Part shown: positions 12,001 to 21,393 of the stretch, one piece after another
How positions within the stretch are numbered: the stretch's first letter is position 1
Layout of the letters: each line of letters starts with the position of its first letter
Source: Ciona savignyi
Taxonomy: Eukaryota; Chordata; Ascidiacea; Phlebobranchia; Cionidae
Direction of reading: 5' to 3'
Assembly (NCBI GenBank): GCA_000149265.1
Contig: CH003444.1
Location: forward strand, 771,194 to 835,193
Length of the DNA: 64,000 bases
Position numbers and translations under genes: made by a program
Notes under the pieces: generated by a model
Seen by the model: the letters and a program-made list of their open reading frames with translations, nothing else
What the model was told of the DNA's origin: nothing
Databases searched by the model: none

Positions 12001-12792
12001 ACAAAGAAGTATTTTTATATTGTAAACAAAGTTTGTTTTGTTGGCAAAGTTTCAATTGCCAACAAAACAAACCAATAGCTCACTCATTTCTATCCATTTA
12101 TTTGCGTCAAGTAACTCCTTTGGCAGCTCATCTTGGTCCCAGCGCCTACCCCCTCTCATACACAAAATAAACAGCTTTCTTCTGCTGAGTTCTTAAATTC
12201 CTCACCATCACCACACAGATGATATAACCACGTTATATTTGATTTTGTGTATGTATGTTTAATGAAAAAAATAATTGTTAATAGTTCTGAAATCTGTTCA
12301 TTTCGTGTGTTTTTTGTGACAACTGCTTATATCGCTTGCTCTCTTTTGATACAATTATGAAGACAATTTAATAAATGAATGTTTCATTATCTACCAGATT
12401 AGTTGCTCAAACAATATACAGCGCAATTGTTATTTCAATCAACTCACTGAAGCAAAATGAGGTTGTTTCTACCCCTACACTGTTCTTCGGTCCATACCAG
12501 GTAATACTATATCATCTTCAAATTCCCCCCAGTTTCCTGATTATGGGCGTGATAGAATCGGAAAATTGCCTATGTGATAATTCCACTAGTGTTTAAACGT
12601 TGACAAAACATTATTATCCTATCTTTTCATATTTTTCAGTGGGTGATTTACCTGGTTGCTTCACTGTGGACAATCGTGTGCTTTGCAAGCAACGAAGCGG
12701 CCAAATGGAGGGAAATAAGTGACTGGACCCGAAGTCAGAAACGAGCAAGACTTGAATTTGGAACAAAACTTGGAATGAATTCCCCGTTTTAG
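1..12792 (+). CDS. TMEM94: TMEM94 (P-type-ATPase-like ER protein), 5' end outside window
   Basis: About 1016 residues are visible; the vertebrate protein is about 1350, so the N-terminus is missing. Exons by phase: 3-79, 265-415, 726-956, 1303-1401, 1873-1972 (donor uncertain, 2059 possible), 2250-2296, 2393-2470, 2672-2842, 3109-3190, 3419-3504, 3559-3679, 4072-4300, 4408-4558, 5557-5683, 5795-5880, 6164-6263, 6724-6832, 6930-7053, 7721-7849, 9000-9163, 9373-9571, 10461-10513, 11866-11946, 12398-12500, 12640-12792. Seen in order: an actuator-like LSKGDTVNL, two membrane helices (the second proline-rich, like M4), VNKEGILSW at the phosphorylation-site position, FDDLDWVKYLASLKPIGLN, SRKKVLDF, SVQYQARLHIF, FAEKMGLEVGWNCHISL, DNVPLLVPLFTDC, then hydrophobic segments and the C-terminal KLGMNSPF. 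These blocks match TMEM94 throughout. Family knowledge: TMEM94 (ERMA) is an ER protein reported to load Mg2+ into the ER. The fold is P-type, but catalytic motifs are degenerate here. Confidence 0.95.
2905..3050. repeat. Three-copy ~52-bp tandem repeat in a TMEM94 intron
   Basis: Three imperfect head-to-tail copies each start with GTGCACTTATCAAGGTT or a variant and contain an AAATATATATGAT-like stretch. The third copy is the most diverged. It lies between exons ending at 2842 and starting at 3109. Confidence 0.7.
4834..5369. mobile_element. Pogo/Tigger-like MITE
   Basis: The left end CAGTGGAACCCCGCTT is repeated in inverted form at the right end, with further pairing into GACCACC, and a TA dinucleotide flanks both ends (4832-4833 and 5370-5371). 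TA target duplication with CAGTKGAACC-type termini is characteristic of the pogo/Tigger group of Tc1/mariner. No transposase is visible in the 536 bp, so it is non-autonomous. It sits in a TMEM94 intron. Confidence 0.85.
7084..7192 (+). mobile_element. Degenerate fragment of the tRNA-derived SINE
   Basis: The block GGCACTTAACGG followed by AATAAACATGAATAT and a TCCTATCCTA tail matches the body and 3' tail of the full copies at 10681-10975 and 58429-58713. The central part is deleted. Confidence 0.6.
7437..7685 (+). mobile_element. Old diverged SINE copy
   Basis: Order of conserved blocks is that of the full-length SINE: AGTCGGTTGTATCCTTGGGC, AATGGGTT, CACTGCAATAG, GGTGCGAGGTAATCTAACGA, TTGCCCATG, and a degraded AAACATAAAT end. 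It ends about 35 bases before the acceptor of the exon at 7721. Confidence 0.65.
7862..8131. repeat. 21-bp G-rich minisatellite in a TMEM94 intron
   Basis: About twelve tandem copies of TACATACATGTGGTGGTGGGG, with degenerate copies at both edges, start just after the donor at 7850. Because 21 is a multiple of three and the unit holds no stop in most frames, several long reading frames appear on both strands; these are artefacts. The transcribed strand is G-rich (GGTGGTGGGG), so the intron RNA could form G-quadruplexes. Confidence 0.95.
8195..8818. mobile_element. hAT-like MITE rich in TCGCGA
   Basis: The ends are inverted repeats: GGTTCGAATTAA at the left is matched by TTAATTCGAACC at the right, with looser pairing further in (several TTCGCGAA/ATCGCGAA blocks near both ends). 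Flanks are ATGTTGTT (8187-8194) and CTGTTGTT (8819-8826), an 8-bp duplication with one mismatch as expected for hAT. No transposase ORF is visible. It lies in the same intron as the minisatellite. Confidence 0.7.
9716..9802 (-). mobile_element. SINE head fragment
   Basis: TTCAGCCAATTTCGCTAAAT and CACAACCGACTAGCTAGGGA match the antisense of the 5' half of the SINE. Confidence 0.55.
10228..10345 (-). mobile_element. Degenerate SINE fragment
   Basis: CCGGGTTCAGCTGATGTCTG and CTAAGTGCCTTG match the antisense SINE body. The apparent donor CAAGGTGAGT at its end is part of this repeat. Confidence 0.5.
10681..10975 (-). mobile_element. Full-length tRNA-derived SINE (Cics-1-like)
   Basis: Read on the minus strand, it begins with a tRNA-like head (GGTGGTCTAGCGGTTAAGTG as A-box region, B-box-like GTGCGAAAC), passes through AGTCGGTTGTGTCCTTG, GGACATTGCCTGAACCCAGC and CACTGCAATAGCTCCGGTAA, and ends in ATATCCTATCCTATCCT. 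It sits in a TMEM94 intron. The family resembles the Cics-1 SINE described in Ciona; that identification is from memory. Confidence 0.85.
11619..11758 (+). mobile_element. Short SINE-like element
   Basis: A tRNA-like start (TTCGGTTGGTAAGAGCATTC) is joined directly to the SINE 3' end (CCCATTCACAGTGATAAAC and ACCCTATCCTA). The middle of the full-length copies is missing. Confidence 0.5.
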
Positions 12793-12800
12793 TTCTTGTT

Positions 12801-12806
12801 AATAAA
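12801..12806 (+). other. Poly(A) signal of the TMEM94-like gene
   Basis: AATAAA lies 8 bases after the TMEM94 stop codon, so the 3' UTR would be very short. No competing signal lies before the SINE fragment starting near 12890. Confidence 0.6.
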
Positions 12807-12889
12807 CAAAATGTAGTTTTTACACGAATTATTGTTTGGACTTTTTGTATAGGCCGTCTCCAGAGGAATAATGGCTTCTACTAAATTGT

Positions 12890-13038
12890 AGGAATGTGTG
12901 AATCATACACGGGACACTGCAATAATAGCTCCGGTAACCGGACGTTGGGCGCGAGGTGATCTGACGATTGCCCGTGTGTTAACCCCGTTGGTTTTCCTAT
13001 TCATGGGGATATACATATACATGAATATACTATCCTAT
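12890..13038 (+). mobile_element. 5'-truncated SINE copy
   Basis: It matches the 3' half of the SINE (AATAGCTCCGGTAACCGGAC, GGCGCGAGGTGATCTGACGA, tail TATCCTAT). Together with the poly(A) signal it fills the gap between the TMEM94 end and the sulfotransferase-like gene; nothing else is seen in 12807-13169. Confidence 0.8.
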
Positions 13039-13169
13039 ATGTATATATAATGAAAACATGCTACTTCGTTGTTCAACCAAATGATCCATTGTTTTTCGTG
13101 CAACATTGCCTACATACTTTGCCCAAGAAGATCATAATTATGTTAAAACGTACTTCTTGATTTAAAATG

Positions 13170-15167
13170 TTAAAATAAGCAATAACCGACAACAGCAATT
13201 AGCGCGATTATTATTATGATCGCACAAAAAGCTTCTTTTTGCATCTGTTGCACAACTTGATCCGCCATTCTCTCCGTTATAACTGAGCTTTTGTCGTTTT
13301 TCCACGGAAATTCCATTGATGGTGCAACCACCCCAAGGAATTTACACAAAGGACCCCAACCCTCGGACAATTTGTAAACCAGCAATAAGTCCTTAGGTGC
13401 ATGCTGAGGATAGAGAATTTCCAGATAATTAGTTATACCACAAAGATTATGTACTCATGTTTACTTAATATTTTTTGTAGCTTAAAAAGTGTTAAAACCG
13501 TAATTATCGAAAATACCTAGGATAAGTAGGATATTCATATTTTATCCCTGTAAACAGGGAAACTCTGTTTTCATGCAAACAATCGTCAGCAGTGTACTGC
13601 ATATGATTGTAAACACATTTCCGGTTTTACGTTACCGTTTATGAATCACCTGGATTATGGCTTGTCCGTTCAGTTCCCTGATTAATTACACAACTGTGTA
13701 GCCAGCGGTTGGTTTTAATCCCACAGTTCTTGAGCTGCCTGCCACTAACGCTCTTAACAATTTAGCTATGCAGAATGAAAAATACATAAAAAACAAGTTG
13801 ATATTTATAGTTTTACACGGGCGTAGGTTATATAAAAAGCAAGTAATAAATGAACCTGAATCACCTGTAAAACGTATTCGTTGTGGGCTCTGTACTTTCT
13901 TAGTGCTAGCGATGCATTCACAGTGTAGTTGGACCAGGGGTAATCTCCCTGCCCTCCGAATCCAATTCTATCTAAAACATGTATATTATTTGGTATATCT
14001 ATATATTATGTAAAGAAAGGTTTAATTTTTAAGACGTTTTTTTCGTTTAAAATCGTTTATCAACGTTGCGAAATATTTTCCAAGTATAAAATTGGATGTA
14101 CAAAAATAGAAGTGTAAGCCACTTTCAAAGTATAAAATCGTAATTTATTCAAATAACTATAGCTGTTATATATAATAACTTCCGTGTAACCATTGTTTGA
14201 AATATTTTAATATTTCCCTATCCTATTCTCATTGATTGGCTCAATATCTATCATAATATTTAAACGTATTCAATCACTTTTAATTTTTTTTTCATTTTTA
14301 CAATTTTATATTTTAACCCAGTGAGTTCGGTGTTAAGTAACATAGAAGAATTTGCATCTTCATTTTGCTAATCTTTGATTAAATTATCACCGCAAGCGAA
14401 CATAGCCCAAATTTTAAAAAAAGCTCACCGGAATATTTTCTGAAAGTTGCGTATCGCCATCCAGTTTTTGAGAACGTTTGAACAATTTTCAGCCAAATTT
14501 GCTCGTTTATGACTTCGAAGAATCCATTCACACTTTTAATCCACGAATTTTCATCTCTTAAAGTTAAGATTATCTGTCGAACTCGGCTTTAGTGGCTTTA
14601 AAGTTTTTTGACACAATAATTTCACAAGAGTTAGGTTAATTAAGACGTATCTTGTCACGTGGTGACGAACATCGATGCAAATATAGAGATTAGCAGATTG
14701 TGTCGACTTTCGATCGGCAAAGACGTGGATACATCTTGCTAGTCTAATGATATGTGATCACAGTTACGTCGAGTATATTACAATACAGTTGTAAAGTCGG
14801 ACAGTTTAATGGGCGGGTAAAACATAAAACTTTTGGCCCAGCACATACCGCCCACAGTATAATTGTATAAAGTTTGCGTTGGGTGGCCTTAGTTTCTTCA
14901 TACAACCCTACCCACCTTTGCATGAGGGAAAGCTTGATGAATTTCTTTCCAGAAATAAACAGCAGGAGCGTCCGAAACGCCGTCAACATCTTTCAACATT
15001 CGTCGGAAATCTTCCACTTTTCCTCCGGACTGCATTATTCTCACCCATTGATCCCCTATGAAGTTAAAATGATCGAACCAGTGGTACACTTCATAGCCCA
15101 GCATTTTTAGGGCAACAACCATTGATGTTGTCCCCGTTTTGGGGTAGCCTACCAGAATCACTCGCAT
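13170..15167 (-). CDS. Sulfotransfer_4-like protein with C-terminal membrane anchor
   Basis: Four exons on the minus strand, 15167-14916, 14573-14429, 13971-13865 and 13403-13170, join in phase to 245 residues. The first exon starts MRVILVGYPKTGTTS, a P-loop-type 5'-phosphosulfate-binding loop. Exon 2 opens IILTLRDENSWIKS, the 3'-phosphate-binding RDxxxWxxS region. Exon 3 has LRKYRAHNEYVLQ, and exon 4 YKLSEGWGPLCKFLG, the family's C-terminal block. The order and length fit the P-loop sulfotransferase-like family (PF17784), presumed to use PAPS; substrate unknown. After this domain the protein ends in about 20 hydrophobic residues (AFCAIIIIIALIAVVGYCLF), predicting a single C-terminal transmembrane segment. 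The ATG at 15167 is the first Met directly before the conserved loop. Confidence 0.88.
13519..13766 (-). mobile_element. Diverged SINE inside a sulfotransferase-gene intron
   Basis: Antisense SINE landmarks (AGGATATTCATATTTTATCC, CAATCGTCAG, TACTGCATATGATTG) run to a degraded tRNA-like head. It lies between the exons ending at 13403 and starting at 13865. Confidence 0.6.
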
Positions 15168-15490
15168 TTTATCAAAACTATTTTTTACAAAACAAAGTGT
15201 TTTTAATTTCTGATATGTGTAAATAGAAATTATAGATTTTTAAAATAAAAAGGTGAATTTATTTTATTTAAATATTCAGTATTAAAAAATTGTAAGCGCC
15301 ATGGATACACTGGTATAATCCACTAAGTGGGAATATGCAGAGGGAGGCTTTGTCACCCAGGCATTCCACAGACATATTTTTGAGATGCTATATTCTTGTG
15401 TCCCACGACACAATCGACTATAGTTTGCGGTAAGACAAACGGCTTTAAAAGTGTGGGCGTTTTATTTTGACCATAAACTATAATGATGTA

Positions 15491-15776
15491 GAATAGGATA
15501 TTCATGTTTATCCCCGTGAATGGAAACCAAGGAGGTTAACACACGGGCAATCGTCAGATAACCTCGCGCCCATCGTCGGGCTAACAGAGCTATTGCATTG
15601 TGTTATGTATGATTCAAGCGTTCCTTCAATTTAATAGAACTCATTTAGCCGCTGGGTTCAGGCAATGTTCGTAAATTGCCTTGTCCTAGGACACAACAGA
15701 CAAGATAGCGACCAGTTTCGAACCTGCAGCCCTTTGGCTTAAAGGCGACGCATTTACCACTAGACTAACCTGGCAG
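15491..15776 (-). mobile_element. Near full-length tRNA-derived SINE
   Basis: The antisense sequence runs from AGGATATTCATGTTTATCCC to GGTTCGAAACTGGTCGC read on the minus strand (B box) and a TCTAGTGGTAAATGCG-like A box. It ends 15 bases before the hAT-like element at 15791. Confidence 0.85.
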
Positions 15777-15790
15777 ATATCAGTGTAAAA

Positions 15791-16277
15791 CAGAGGGGTG
15801 CAACATACGGCCCGCGAGCCACAGCACGGCCCGCGGTACCTATTTATGTGGCCCGCTGCATACTTCATACTTCGTAGCCTAATAGTTTAAAAACTCTTCT
15901 GAATTGTAACTGCATAATTGGCATTTTTAAAGACAGTAAAAGACTACTTCAAACTTCGATTAAACTATGTTAACAGTACTGTGACGACCCATTGTTACCA
16001 AATAATGTGCATTGTTGGAAATGGCCCTTTTCCGGCAGTAGTACAGTAGTACGTGATCTTACTTTATGGGAGCATGTTATTATACAAAAAAGTTTAACCA
16101 AGTTCGAATGTCTACCAAGTTAGTTACAAAACTAAGCTTAAAGATAGCTGAAGCAATTGCCAAAAAAGGAAAGCCGTCATAAAAAATATGAGTTATTTGA
16201 TGGTCTAGCCCCCAGTATCTCTATACTTGTACGCTGTGGCCCATTGCGCTAGAGTGCTAGACAGTTGCACGCCCCTG
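15791..16277. mobile_element. Small hAT element with transposase relic
   Basis: Ends are CAGAGGGGTGCAAC and, inverted, CAGGGGCGTGCAAC, followed at the left by ACGGCCCGCGAGCC-type sequence typical of one hAT terminal-repeat group. The flanks GTGTAAAA (15783-15790) and GTGTAAAC (16278-16285) form an 8-bp target duplication with one mismatch. Near 16085-16180 the plus strand encodes KIAEAIAKKGKPS, like the N-terminal part of ZBED/GTF2I-repeat-type hAT transposases. The element is otherwise internally deleted. Confidence 0.8.
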
Positions 16278-16285
16278 GTGTAAAC

Positions 16286-17250
16286 CATCTCTACTACAAG
16301 GTTAACTTAATAGCTTACTTATACTGGTTTTACTCGACCAAGAGTTGATCATAGATGTATACGAATACACACATGTTGTTTTCAATTGACTTAAACCTTT
16401 CTAACCTTTGGATGTGGATCTTACATATAACACATCGAGACTGGCTTGGGTATAACTTATTTAACAAGGCGGCGAACATAAACGGCAATTCACTTCGATG
16501 AAGTCCGCATATTGGTGGATATAGGGTTATACAAATGATTTAGCTTATACTCAGGGAAAAAAGGTTTTGCGGCTCAACTGTGGTGTTGCCAGAAAATTAA
16601 AGGAAAACAAACCATCAGTATATGGCTCAGCGCTAAATTGAATTGACTTAACATCTCTGGCATTACATGTTGAAGTGTTGTTGACTAACTAAATTAATAT
16701 ACTAACCAATTGTTCTCCACAAAATATTGTGTAGTTTTTCTACTACGTGGGGTTTTCAGTAGATGATGTACAATAGATGCGCGCCAGGACATAATGTCCG
16801 CTAGGTGGCTATAAACCCACACGTAAAATATTTATGTTGTATACCGGACATAGTAAAACGCAATAGGAATTATCACACTGGCACTTCAGGCCCACAGTTG
16901 GTTACCTAAGCTATAATAGTATGTTGTATATTTGTGAAACCCTGTAGCAAGCTTATGGACACATGGCATAAATAATTAATAATTAAATACACAGACAGAG
17001 ACAATTATAAATACGTGTGGGATTCCCCCGGTTGTGAACAGAATATTAGTGTAATTTAATTTGACGTTTTTTTTCTTTTTCCATTCTGATCCACACTTTT
17101 GGGCCACATCTTCTCCCCTAAGCCGGCTCCTCGTCAGTACTGATCGATCTTTACCCCACTTTTCTTTAGGACTTTAAGATTGTCTAAATTAACTTTTGTT
17201 TGTACATTTATTTTTCGCTTAGGTTTGGTGGTCCACTATATTTGTTATGG
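16286..17250. other. Intergenic stretch, old repeats only
   Basis: No gene is seen. A degraded antisense SINE (about 16785-16945; GGACATAATGTCCGCTAGG, TATAATAGTATGTTGTATA) is followed from about 17060 by CTTTTTCCATTCTGATCCAC-type sequence that recurs at 25805 and 58855. Confidence 0.5.
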
Positions 17251-18646
17251 GTCCCATTTGAAGAAATGGGACATGCAACGTTTGAAGTTTATTCGAAAAG
17301 GATTTACCCTCTGTGTGAGCACCTTTAGCGTTATGGATGAACGCTCTGTGCTTCAGCGTGGCTCGAATATCCTGACTCCAATCCGACCCCAAGATCGAGC
17401 ACACGCTGGTTTAAAGTTAGTTGTTTATAGTCAAACGTTGTCAATAGAACACACGAATAAATCAATGCACTCTACTCTGGAATCGATTCGCAGCGACCGA
17501 CTAGTCGGAATAGTTGCGCGATGCGATTATCGGACTGTCCGTTTTCCTATGCGGTTTGTCAACTAGTTCTTTGTTCAAACCGGCAGATGCGACTTTTGCC
17601 TTGTTCTTTTTCTGTCAACTATATGACAAAGTCTTGATTTTGGGTAATATACCCAGGGAAATTTCCCTGTGAGTTGAAAAACCAAAATGTTATTTTTTAA
17701 AATAATTAGCTTTTTTGCGCAGAGCGCTTAAATGGCTGCTCCAATTTAAACTATATTTGATCAAATGTGAGTGCATTAGCCACTGATAAAACACTTATAA
17801 GAATTAAAAAAATTAACTAGGAAAATACCCTAAAAAGTAAATTTTTTTTCTCAAATCATGATTGTGACAGGCATGGATTGTGGCTCCGACATCTACTAGA
17901 AAACGTAATGGAATTGCAATAAAACTTTGCCATTTGTTAGACAACAAGGCCTAGTTATGCGGAAACCAAAATTTTGGGTAATATACCTAGGGGAATTCCC
18001 CTGGGCGTTGAAAAACCAAAACGGTATGTTTTTCTAAAATAAGCTCTTTAGGGCATAGCGCTTGGTCGGCTAAAATGTTAGTACCCTATCCGACGTTGTA
18101 CCATTGAGCAAAAAGAAATACAATACCTAGGGAAATACCCTAAAAATTACGACTTGTTTCAAAACCATGATTGTAACAGGCATGCCATATTGCGCCGACA
18201 TCTCCAACAAGGAGTCGCCAAAACGGATTAAAACTGTTTGTTAGATTATCTAACAAACACCTAACTTTGATAACATTACTCAGATATGTAAAAACAGAAA
18301 TTAATGCACTAAGCCCAGTAGAATTCCCCCGAAATAATGAAACTTAATCGGGCTGTTTTGGGAATTAACCTTCATTATACTACAGCGCGTGACAAGAAGC
18401 TTAAATTAAAACATTTGTGGTAAAATGTTCGAAAATCTCACACGCGTATTCTTTTTATAACTGCACATGGAAAATAAGTTTGGTTTAATAGACTATGGGA
18501 CCCATGCGTTTATGCTTGCAGAAACAAACTACATACTCAGTGTATAAAATACAAAATGTGGTTAGGGACCCTGTAGCATGAATATATGGCATACAACAGG
18601 TGTTTTATAAATAGTGGTGGTTAAACAGGTGGTTGACACTCTCTAG
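17251..18646 (+). repeat. Large repeat family with ~320-bp internal units, copy 1
   Basis: It opens with the perfect hairpin GTCCCATTT-GAAG-AAATGGGAC (17251-17272). It holds tandem units marked by TGATTGTGACAGGCATG (near 17860 and 18167), GGGGAATTCCCCTG and ATAGCGCTTG. It ends with GACCCATGCGTTTATGCTTG and then TTGACACTCTCTAG. Five other copies share this order. Bases 17280-17630 do not match the other copies and contain a 128-codon open frame with no family signal. Confidence 0.75.
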
Positions 18647-19245
18647 TTTTATTAACAATTGCACTTACAAATGGTTAAATTGTTATCAGATGCCTGGTGT
18701 CTCGGTAGCTGAGTCTGCTAAGGGCTGTAAGTTATTACATCACAATTGGAAATATAAATTGCACCACTCGATTCACAGGCTAAGCTATGTACATTATAAC
18801 AAAAATAATATTTGAACCGAAAATCACGTTTGAACACAGAAAGTTAGGATAAAATGTAAACAAATGCAAAATAAACGATTAAAACAACACAGCATGCAAA
18901 AAGCACTGATTTGAAAAGTTCATGTAATAAAATGAACAACAAGTACTGCGAAACGCAGTTCAGCAAACGTTAACTTCAGTGCGTATGTATCTTATATTTT
19001 CCGGGAAAATTGCGTGAAAGCCAACAAAGTTTGAATGTAGTCAGCGCAGATGGATGACATGTTGTCTATATTAGATTTAGATGCGGGGTGAATAAAAAGT
19101 CACCAGGATCGTTAATGATAAAACTGACAGGAAAGGGTATCAAACATGCAAATCGCAGTTTAAAAGCACATTGGTATTATGATGGATATTCAAATATTCC
19201 AGTGGTGTGATGTTGCTTAATCCTTGTTGGTAGAAGGTAGCGTGT
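18647..19245. other. Intergenic stretch, no gene seen
   Basis: Only AT-rich unique sequence and a short tRNA-like GTCTCGGTAGCTGAGTCTGC at about 18703 are present. It ends at the stop codon of the lectin-like gene on the minus strand. Confidence 0.4.
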
Positions 19246-20745
19246 TCACAATGGTAATGCGCACAACACGCGCGACGAAATTCTATGAGTGGGTGAGTGG
19301 TTTAAAAGTCCGACGCGTGCATCTGTTGGATCGGTTCGCACAACCATCCTAATTGCGGTTCTGGTCGGATAGGAGTTCGAATGAATAGGATGCCAACTAC
19401 CTTTGTAGCCCTGCTCTCCCGTTCTCAAGCTCATGGAGTCATTCTGGGGAAATGAAAAAATACTTTGCTTTAGTTTGGTTCATTAAATTAAAGTACAAGT
19501 TGAATATGTTGAAATATGTGCGGCCGAGCGGTTAGCACAACCGACGAATATATCGCACCTCGGAGACCTTAATACTTGGTATTATAACAGACATGTAACC
19601 TGACGAAGGTGAGGTAATTAAACTTAGTAAATCACGTCGTTATATAGAAAATCGACTATAATAGAATACACCAGGTTACAATGAAAATACAAATAAGTTA
19701 ACACAAACCGTTGTGTTGTAGTTCATGGCTAACCAGACTCTACTGAACACTACATCAACACTGACGAGCGTAGCATTGACGTAACTATAGACTGCGTCGT
19801 ACATCTGCTTGTCCACAATGTCCACTAATGTTGCATTGAAGTTCCGACATGACATGTTGGCTTCGGCTCGAGTTTGAAGTACTTCTTTGCTTGGCTCCGG
19901 CATCCAAATATATTTCCTGTTTTTTACAATGCCCGGACCTTCAAAATAAGTTATTTTTATTCTATGAACTAAACGATTGATTGGACAATATATATTCTAC
20001 AAATATGGAACATCAATGGAAAACCAAAGGGGTTAACACACGGACAAACGTCAGATCACCTCGTGCCCATCGTCGGGTTACGACAGTTATTGCAGTGTGT
20101 TGTTTATGATTCACACGTTCCTTCAATTTAGTAGAACCCATTAATCGGCTGGGTTCGGGAAATGTCCGTTAAGTGTCTTGCCCAAAGACACAACCGACTA
20201 GCTAGATGCCAGTTTCGTATCTGCAACCTTTAGGTTGAAAAGCAACGCAATAAAACAACTCCGTATAATCAACTCACAGGTACTATATGCAAAACTGCTA
20301 CTATCCAACATCATATTCTCAAAGAACTTAATCGATTTCCGAAGAAAACTTAACTCGACCAACCTGAGTAAAACGTCCAATCCACAAAGAGATTCTCTTG
20401 CCAGTCGTCCTCCACAGTTCCCTCCATTTGAAGTGTAAAGCCATGTATAAAGATTTCGGTCACGCTCGCCTGGTAGGCTATGTGTGAAGCACAGATAGAT
20501 TTTTGTTCCGAACTGTTATGTCGACTAGAATCGGTACAGAATCCAAGCACATCATGTAGGGGACAAATGTCTTTTTCTTTGGAGATTTCTGCCCGAGAGA
20601 CAGATCAAAATTTCCCTTTTGAGAAGTTAGCATGCCTGAAATATTTAAAGTTTAAAAAATCATAAATACAATACGTTTGTTTAAACTGCTTACCGCATTC
20701 AGCTATGTTTAAACCACAGATAACGACCAACAGAATGAATTTCAT
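19246..20745 (-). CDS. Small secreted C-type-lectin-like protein
   Basis: Four minus-strand exons are proposed: 20745-20694, 20588-20360 (donor uncertain by 4 bases), 19916-19709 and 19443-19246. They sum to 228 residues in phase. Exon 1 is a signal peptide, MKFILLVVICGLNIAEC. Exon 3 has the core of a C-type lectin-like domain: RAEANMSCRNFNATLVDIVD, then a VYSYV segment and SRVWLAMNYN. Exon 4 ends RVLCALPL, giving the closing cysteine expected of the fold. Exon 2 carries several cysteines (DICPLHDVLGFC). No EPN/QPD calcium-site triplet is seen, so sugar binding cannot be claimed. A SINE occupies the intron between exons 2 and 3. Exon 2 boundaries are the weakest part of the model. Confidence 0.6.
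20011..20250 (-). mobile_element. SINE inside an intron of the lectin-like gene
   Basis: Antisense SINE blocks are well kept (GGTTAACACACGG, CATCGTCGGGTTACG, CCGACTAGCTAGATG); the (TCCTA)n tail is missing. Same strand as the host gene. Confidence 0.75.
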
Positions 20746-20959
20746 AATTGTTTGTTTAAATTGTACTAAATATTATACCTATCCTCCAATGCAATGGTTT
20801 AAAATATGGACGTTGCCTTAAAAGTTTTAAACTACATATTGGGTATATATCTATCACCATCTCTTAGTAAGTAACTGCCATCATCATAATGCATCTAATA
20901 TAGTCATCATACGCGCAAGTACGCGGATATTAAGGAGAAAGCCCAAGACGAAATCTCGA

Positions 20960-21180
20960 CCTTACTTTTCGCGTTAAGTTTCCAACCCATGACGGGCACG
21001 TCACAAAAGTACGTTTTAATATAGATATCTTTACATGAATCGGTTCAGCTAACTGTTTGTTTACACGACCATTCTTTATCGGATAGATTTTAATTATTTT
21101 TTGTCCCACAAAGATCGTTTTCCAATAGAATCGGTTTAACAATCGGTCGCGTTGCCCATTCGGCAACACAAACATTGGAT
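20960..21180 (-). mobile_element. Diverged member of a second tRNA-like SINE family
   Basis: AAGTTTCCAACCCATGACGG and CGCGTTGCCCATTCGGC match the antisense B-box and A-box regions of the better copies at 23735-23846 and 58142-58268, with extra sequence between. Confidence 0.45.
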
Positions 21181-21393
21181 TTTCCGGGAAGTATGACGTC
21201 ACCAAACGTATACAGTGATCTATCTCCAGTCCGACTGGTAATCATAGAGGTACGAATAACCAACCACACAATATAGTTGGACCATGCAACGTATGGTGAA
21301 ATCCACCAACTCTTTTTGTTCGCATTGAAAATAATTATCGATTTGTGTTGTGTTTCTGCCCCATTTACACGCGTAATAATATTGTAATTATCG

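Noticed and set aside
17180..17566. 128-codon plus-strand frame
   Set aside because: It starts in repeat sequence and runs through the hairpin of the large repeat family; no domain or splice support.
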